From RGIG3994 sp964461635 (GTDB taxonomy: Bacteria; Bacillota; Clostridia; Oscillospirales; CAG-272), in contig CAYWVC010000048.1 in assembly GCA_964461635.1 (NCBI GenBank), forward strand, positions 1 to 10,175: a DNA stretch of 10,175 bases, written 5' to 3'. Of the stretch, positions 6,505-10,175 are shown piece by piece (positions within the stretch are counted from its first letter, which is position 1; the number at the start of each line of letters is the position of its first letter). The notes under the pieces are model-generated. The model saw only the letters and a list, made by a program, of their open reading frames with translations. It did no database searches and had not been told where the DNA came from. A program made the position numbers and the translations under genes.

Positions 6505-6537
6505 TGACCCGAAGGAACGGAGGCACTGATCGTTGCT

Positions 6538-7905
6538 ATGATGAAGGCGAAGGGCAAGCTCTTTAAACGCAAAAAAGTTAATATGACGGGCATTATGGCA
6601 ATGGGCTTTTTGGCGGTGATAACCGTTGGAGCTCTGCTGCTGATGCTTCCGATATCTTCGCAGAGCCGTCAGATGACCGATCCCGTAACGGCACTTTTTA
6701 CGTCGGTCAGCGCGACCTGCGTTACCGGGCTTGTTGCCGTTGATACCGGGGCATATTGGAGTGTCTTCGGTCAGGTTGTCATTATCATTATGATACAGAT
6801 AGGCGGTCTCGGATTTATGACCGTTGCCGTGCTTGCGGGCTTGCTCGTCGGGCGTGCGATGACACCGCAGGACCGTATGATGATCGCAATGTCCTACAAT
6901 CTCAACTCCTACGACAGCGTGTTTGAGCTGTTGCGCCGTATTGTTATCGGAACGGCGATGTTTGAGAGCCTCGGTGCACTTGTCCTGATGATCAGATTTG
7001 TGCCCGAATTCGGGGTGAGGGGGATATGGGTCAGCATATTTACCTCTATCTCCGCATTTTGCAATGCCGGCTTTGATATCTTCGGCACGGGCAATTCGGT
7101 GTGTAACTATGCGACCGATCCGATAGTTAATTATACCTTGATCTTTCTGACCGTGATAGGCGGGATCGGATTTCTTGTTTGGAGCGATGTGCTGCAACTG
7201 TTGCAGAGAAAGAAAAAACGTCTTTCGATATACTCAAAGCTTGTACTTATTATAACCGTCGTTTTGTTGGCGCTCGGGACAGTCGTCTTTGCGTTGTTTG
7301 AGTGGAATAATCCCGGGACCTTCGGGAATCTTTCGGTCAACGAAAAGCTGAGGGCTGCACTCTTCCATTCGGCGAGCCTGCGCACGTCGGGCTTTGCCTC
7401 GGTCAACAGTGCCGCGTTTACCGAGGGAAGCTTGCTGTTTTCCGCCGTGCTTATGTTTATCGGCGGAGCCTCGGGCTCGACTGCCGGGGGCGTGAAGGTT
7501 GTTACCGTGGGAGTTCTGCTTTATACCGTTTGGTGTGTTGCCGTCGGGAAAAAGGAGATAGTTATAATGCATCGGCGTATCTCGAAGGACAGCTTTACCC
7601 GCGCGGTGGCAGTATTCGTTGTCCAGCTTGTTCTTATGATCGGCGGGACGCTTGCGGTGTTGCTTGTTGAACGGGAGCTTTCGATCGGGGCAGTGCTGTA
7701 TGAGGTTGCCTCGGCGGTAAATACTGTCGGCGTGACGGTTGGGATCACCTCGGGGCTGTCGGTGTTCTCCAAGCTTATTCTTGCGGTTCTGATGTATTTT
7801 GGGAGAGTGGGGATCTTCACGGTGACCTGCGCTATGGCGATGCGGCATACGTCGTCCTCCGGCTCAAGCATAACCTACCCCGATGCCAAGCTGCTGATAG
7901 GGTAA
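6538..7905 (+). CDS. ktrB: Potassium uptake membrane subunit KtrB (TrkH/KtrB family)
   Basis: This 455-residue integral membrane protein is the ion-conducting subunit of a Ktr-type potassium transporter. The four pore-loop repeats of the family are visible through their selectivity-filter segments, each with the conserved glycine: TCVTGL (60-65), FCNAGF (174-179), LRTSGF (281-286) and VNTVGV (394-399). GGASGSTAGGVK (309-320) is the flexible intramembrane gate loop after the third repeat, and the conserved pore arginine is R423 in FGRVGIF. The length and short N-terminus fit KtrB better than the longer TrkH. The first ATG (6538) is followed directly by a second (6541). The GGAGG at 6519-6523 stands 14 nt before the first, a long spacing, so initiation may be modest. 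It is followed by its regulatory subunit ktrA and is driven by its own consensus promoter. Known KtrB proteins couple potassium entry to sodium; that was not tested here. Confidence 0.95.
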   Translation: MMKAKGKLFKRKKVNMTGIMAMGFLAVITVGALLLMLPISSQSRQMTDPVTALFTSVSATCVTGLVAVDTGAYWSVFGQVVIIIMIQIGGLGFMTVAVLAGLLVGRAMTPQDRMMIAMSYNLNSYDSVFELLRRIVIGTAMFESLGALVLMIRFVPEFGVRGIWVSIFTSISAFCNAGFDIFGTGNSVCNYATDPIVNYTLIFLTVIGGIGFLVWSDVLQLLQRKKKRLSIYSKLVLIITVVLLALGTVVFALFEWNNPGTFGNLSVNEKLRAALFHSASLRTSGFASVNSAAFTEGSLLFSAVLMFIGGASGSTAGGVKVVTVGVLLYTVWCVAVGKKEIVIMHRRISKDSFTRAVAVFVVQLVLMIGGTLAVLLVERELSIGAVLYEVASAVNTVGVTVGITSGLSVFSKLILAVLMYFGRVGIFTVTCAMAMRHTSSSGSSITYPDAKLLIG

Positions 7906-7949
7906 TATTCGGATAGATGAAAGGAGCCCGCTTAAGGGAACTTTATATA

Positions 7950-8600
7950 ATGAACAGCTTCTGTATAATCGGACTTGGAAAATTCGGACGCTCGCTCGCG
8001 CTTTCATTGGCGGCGGAGGGCAAGCAGGTTATGGTCATAGATACCGATGACGACCGTGTCAGTGAGATAGCCGATCTTGTGACCAATGCGGTCATCGGGG
8101 ATCCCACCAACGAATCGGTTATGAGGGCATCGGGAGTTAGGGACTACGATTGCGCCGTCGTTTGCTTTACCGGAAATATCAACGAGAACATACTTATTAC
8201 GATAATGCTGAAGGAGCTCGGGGTCAAGAAGGTGATCGCACGCGCCTCCAACGACGGTCATATGCGGGTGCTCCAGCACCTCGGTGCCGATATGATAGTC
8301 TCCCCCGAGAAGGATATGGGCGAAAAGCTTGCCTTTAAGCTTGTGAAGGAAAACGTTACCGAATATACCGAGTTTTCGGGATATACCATAATAGAGATGA
8401 AGGTCCCCGCCTCGTGGGTGGGTAAGAACCTCATAGAGCTTAACGTTCGCCGCAGGTTTGGGGTGAATATTATTGCACTGACCGACGTTGACGGCAACGT
8501 TGACGTTTCGCCCCGACCCGATCGGGTGTTTGCCGTCGGAGAGAAGGTCTCTGTGATCGGCAACGACGAGAACATAGAAAAGGTAATGAAGGAAAAATAA
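7950..8600 (+). CDS. ktrA: Potassium uptake regulatory subunit KtrA (RCK/TrkA family)
   Basis: This 216-residue cytosolic protein has the two-domain RCK layout. The N-terminal Rossmann domain (about 1-125) shows GLGKFG (8-13) for nucleotide binding and an acidic residue, D31 in VMVIDTDDD, at the end of the second strand. A C-terminal TrkA_C domain follows (about 135-216, with VRRRFGVNIIAL). Such proteins form an octameric ring under KtrB that opens the pore when ATP replaces ADP, and in Firmicutes the TrkA_C domain can bind cyclic di-AMP. The frame opens at an ATG at 7917, but the ATG at 7950 is preferred: it puts the first strand at residue 4 as in relatives and has AAGGGA about 10 nt upstream. 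A TATAAT covers this start codon without any -35 partner. The stop codon abuts the terminator stem. Confidence 0.95.
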   Translation: MNSFCIIGLGKFGRSLALSLAAEGKQVMVIDTDDDRVSEIADLVTNAVIGDPTNESVMRASGVRDYDCAVVCFTGNINENILITIMLKELGVKKVIARASNDGHMRVLQHLGADMIVSPEKDMGEKLAFKLVKENVTEYTEFSGYTIIEMKVPASWVGKNLIELNVRRRFGVNIIALTDVDGNVDVSPRPDRVFAVGEKVSVIGNDENIEKVMKEK

Positions 8601-8644
8601 GCTCAGCGGCTCCGTTTTTATGTGAACGGAGCCGCTGAGCTTTT
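8601..8644. terminator. Bidirectional intrinsic terminator between ktrA and the convergent membrane gene
   Basis: Arms 8601-8616 and 8625-8640 are perfectly complementary over 16 bp around an 8-nt loop, and A-T pairs extend the stem by two more. On the plus strand TTTT follows (8641-8644); on the minus strand TTATTTTT follows (8593-8600), so both convergent transcripts can end here. The stem begins at the base after the ktrA stop codon and ends 18 nt before the last base of the minus-strand gene. Confidence 0.93.
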
Positions 8645-8657
8645 GATGTTTGCCGTA

Positions 8658-10103
8658 TCAATGAAATAACAGATCGTTGGCGTTGCAGGATATCAAGCCG
8701 AGGCACATAATAACGGCGGCACCGAAGAGCAAGAAGCATAGCATACCGAGTGCTCCGCGGAGCTTTCCCGAGCTTTTTGAATGAAGCTTCAGACATACGA
8801 CGGCGGATACCGATGAAAGCAGAGGCAATATATCAAGCAGATATCGGACGTTGACCCCCGCCAGACAGTAGTCGGCGAAGGCAACGAGCACTGCGAGCGG
8901 TGGCAATAAAAGGAGCGTCACGGTCTTTACCTTGTCTTTTCTCCGGTCAACGGCAAACGGTGCAAAAAGCGAGGCGATCGGAAGTCCGAAGGCAAATGCA
9001 CCTACCGTTGAGTCGTGATATATATATCGCACGTTGTCCCCGAATGTGACAAAGCGATATTTTGACCAACCGACGAACGGGAATTCGGATCGGTGCTCCG
9101 GCAGCTGCAGGAAGAACGATCCGATGGCGGGGAAGAACAAAGATAGACTGAGGGTGTTCTTCGATATGTCGCTGACGGTCAGCTGATAGTTGGAGCCGAA
9201 GTCAAACGGCGATGAAAATCGGACGGCGTTATAGATCATCACGGCGGCGGCACCGAGGCAGAGCGGCAGAACGAAGGAGGCAACGGTCACGATACCCTCC
9301 TTGAGGGTGCTCCGCCTGATCCCGGCGGTAAAGCCGATGAAGGTCGGCAATATGACAAGGCACATAAGCGCGGCGGTCGGGCGCGACCAGACCGTAAGGG
9401 TGAGTGCGAGCGCCGCCAAGGTGAGCAAAACTGCCCGCGGAGCAAGATTTTTCGTCCTCATAGCTCTGAACGAAAGAAAAACGACGGCGGATGAGCACTC
9501 AAGTGCGGACAGCACAGCTATATAGTAGGTGTCCGAGTAGCTTATGCCTATATATGCGCCCGAGGCAAACACCACCGCGACAAGTCCCGCAACCGTGAGG
9601 ATAAGGTTCGGCTCATCGCAAAAGCGAAGCACGAGCTCACGGTAGGCAAGCCCCACGAAGAGCACGGCGCAAATGCCGAGGATAAGGCTGGCAAGACTTT
9701 TTGACGCGATCATTCCGGTCAGCAGAAAGACGGGGTAGTAGACCGTGATGATCGGGGCTATGCCGAAGTATGAATAATAATTCCCGCCGTAGTAAGCTAC
9801 GTCCCACAAATAGGAGATCCGCCCTCGGCTCGACGGGTCGTATGGATTGTCAAGCTCGGCAAGCGCCTCGGGCGGGACGGCGTCAAGCTCAATATGCCCG
9901 TTTAAGAAGGCGTTGAATTGCAGTGCGTACTGATCGTACTGCATATATACGTTTTTCAGCGGATATTCGTGGCATTCTTTAACGTTTGGCAGTGCGCAAA
10001 GGCACAGTAACGCCAAAAGCAGGAGCACGGTGAAGAAGACAACGTTATGCGCGAACCGCTTTTTGGCGTAAGGCGTGTTTAAAAGCTTGAAAAAACCGTT
10101 CAT
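8658..10103 (-). CDS. Polytopic membrane protein, GT-C glycosyltransferase-like, function unproven
   Basis: This 481-residue protein has about ten or more hydrophobic segments. After the first helix (about 20-39) comes an outward-facing loop with YDQY (56-59), NPYD (86-89) and YLWDVAYYGGNYYSYFG (98-114). Later landmarks are WSRPT (239-243), YNAVRFSSPFDFGSNYQLT (291-309) and NVRYLLDILPLL (418-429). A first-loop acidic motif, many helices and a YNxxRFxxPxxFG-type segment recall GT-C enzymes, which move sugars from lipid carriers to cell-surface acceptors. D57 or D101 would be candidate catalytic residues. I recognise the general pattern but no named member, so the function is inferred. The ATG at 10101-10103 has GGAGG about 6 nt upstream. 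The gene stands alone between a promoter at the right edge and the shared terminator. No polysaccharide gene cluster is visible, although the window ends just upstream. Confidence 0.9.
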   Translation of the reverse strand: MNGFFKLLNTPYAKKRFAHNVVFFTVLLLLALLCLCALPNVKECHEYPLKNVYMQYDQYALQFNAFLNGHIELDAVPPEALAELDNPYDPSSRGRISYLWDVAYYGGNYYSYFGIAPIITVYYPVFLLTGMIASKSLASLILGICAVLFVGLAYRELVLRFCDEPNLILTVAGLVAVVFASGAYIGISYSDTYYIAVLSALECSSAVVFLSFRAMRTKNLAPRAVLLTLAALALTLTVWSRPTAALMCLVILPTFIGFTAGIRRSTLKEGIVTVASFVLPLCLGAAAVMIYNAVRFSSPFDFGSNYQLTVSDISKNTLSLSLFFPAIGSFFLQLPEHRSEFPFVGWSKYRFVTFGDNVRYIYHDSTVGAFAFGLPIASLFAPFAVDRRKDKVKTVTLLLLPPLAVLVAFADYCLAGVNVRYLLDILPLLSSVSAVVCLKLHSKSSGKLRGALGMLCFLLFGAAVIMCLGLISCNANDLLFH

Positions 10104-10133
10104 TTCTTTCCTCCGATGAGGTTATCCGTATCG

Positions 10134-10148
10134 GTGGTATTATACCAC
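10134..10148. promoter_or_regulatory. Candidate operator: 15-nt perfect palindrome over the -10 box
   Basis: GTGGTAT (10134-10140) and ATACCAC (10142-10148) are perfect inverted copies around one central base. The -10 box (10139-10144) and its TG extension lie wholly inside, so a dimeric repressor bound here would block RNA polymerase. A role is inferred from position only; the TATAAT box itself supplies part of the symmetry. Confidence 0.4.
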
Positions 10149-10167
10149 ACCCACGCTTGAAATGCAA
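10139..10167 (-). promoter_or_regulatory. Promoter of the GT-C-like gene with extended -10 box
   Basis: On the minus strand a perfect TATAAT (10139-10144) is preceded by TGG, giving an extended -10 (TGn) element. A weak -35 (TTGCAT, 10162-10167) lies 17 bp upstream. Transcription should start near 10132, giving a leader of about 30 nt with the GGAGG ribosome binding site. Confidence 0.7.
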
Positions 10168-10175
10168 TACTCCGT

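Noticed and set aside
6480..6537. A cyclic di-AMP (ydaO-type) riboswitch before ktrB, as seen in some Firmicutes.
   Set aside because: Only 58 nt separate the genes and the predicted leader is under 30 nt, far too short for that riboswitch, and no hairpin is visible.
6370..7197. Open frame of 275 codons on the minus strand across the ktrB start.
   Set aside because: It spans two confident plus-strand genes and a promoter, and its translation is low in hydrophobic content and without motifs.
7946..7951. TATAAT covering the ktrA start codon as a separate promoter.
   Set aside because: There is no -35 match at the proper distance, and transcription from it would start after the ATG.
10113..10134. 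A leader hairpin (CCGAT/ATCGG) that could hide the ribosome binding site of the GT-C-like gene.
   Set aside because: The stem is only 5 bp with a 12-nt loop, and its first arm overlaps the predicted transcript start, so it may not be fully transcribed.

Overview
The window looks like chromosome of a Gram-positive Firmicute, most likely a gut Clostridia/Oscillospirales-type bacterium. The reasons are strong AGGAGG-type ribosome binding sites, near-perfect TTGACA-N17-TATAAT promoters, KtrAB-type potassium uptake, a MoxR/DUF58 cluster, and a cruciform-like intergenic repeat of a kind common in such genomes. The placement is an inference from gene content and style; there is no rRNA or marker gene to confirm it. 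No tRNA, rRNA, CRISPR array, transposase or phage gene was seen.

Layout. (1) 1-211: no gene; a hairpin at 23-61 and a complex palindromic repeat at about 87-216. (2) 212-2033, minus strand: a two-gene unit, an iron-dependent alcohol dehydrogenase followed 25 nt later by an AraD-family sugar-phosphate epimerase/aldolase whose C-terminus stops at the edge of the repeat and lacks the family's usual tail. (3) 2034-2207: divergent intergenic region with two perfect-consensus promoters. (4) 2208-6479, plus strand: moxR-type AAA+ ATPase, a two-helix membrane protein with a C-terminal zinc ribbon (unrecognised), a DUF58 protein, and a multi-pass membrane protein with a DUF4129-like tail. This is a MoxR-DUF58 cluster in which no transglutaminase domain is visible. 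(5) 6476-8600, plus strand: ktrB-ktrA, with its own consensus promoter whose -35 box contains the stop codon of the previous gene, closed by a 16-bp perfect hairpin that can work in both directions. (6) 8658-10103, minus strand: a large multi-pass membrane protein resembling GT-C glycosyltransferases, with a promoter whose -10 box sits in a 15-nt palindrome.

How they may work together. The MoxR ATPase probably acts as a chaperone-like partner of the DUF58 protein and the membrane proteins encoded with it, an envelope-associated system whose substrate is unknown. KtrB is the potassium-conducting membrane subunit and KtrA its cytosolic nucleotide-binding gating ring. Nothing visible separates the MoxR cluster from ktrAB by a terminator, so read-through is possible. 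The dehydrogenase and the epimerase-like protein probably act in one sugar or aldehyde pathway, but no kinase, isomerase or transporter is present here to fix the substrate.

The points most worth a second look are the truncated AraD-like enzyme beside the repeat, the zinc-ribbon membrane protein embedded in the MoxR cluster, the ktrB promoter overlapping the preceding gene, and the palindrome over the -10 box at the right end.
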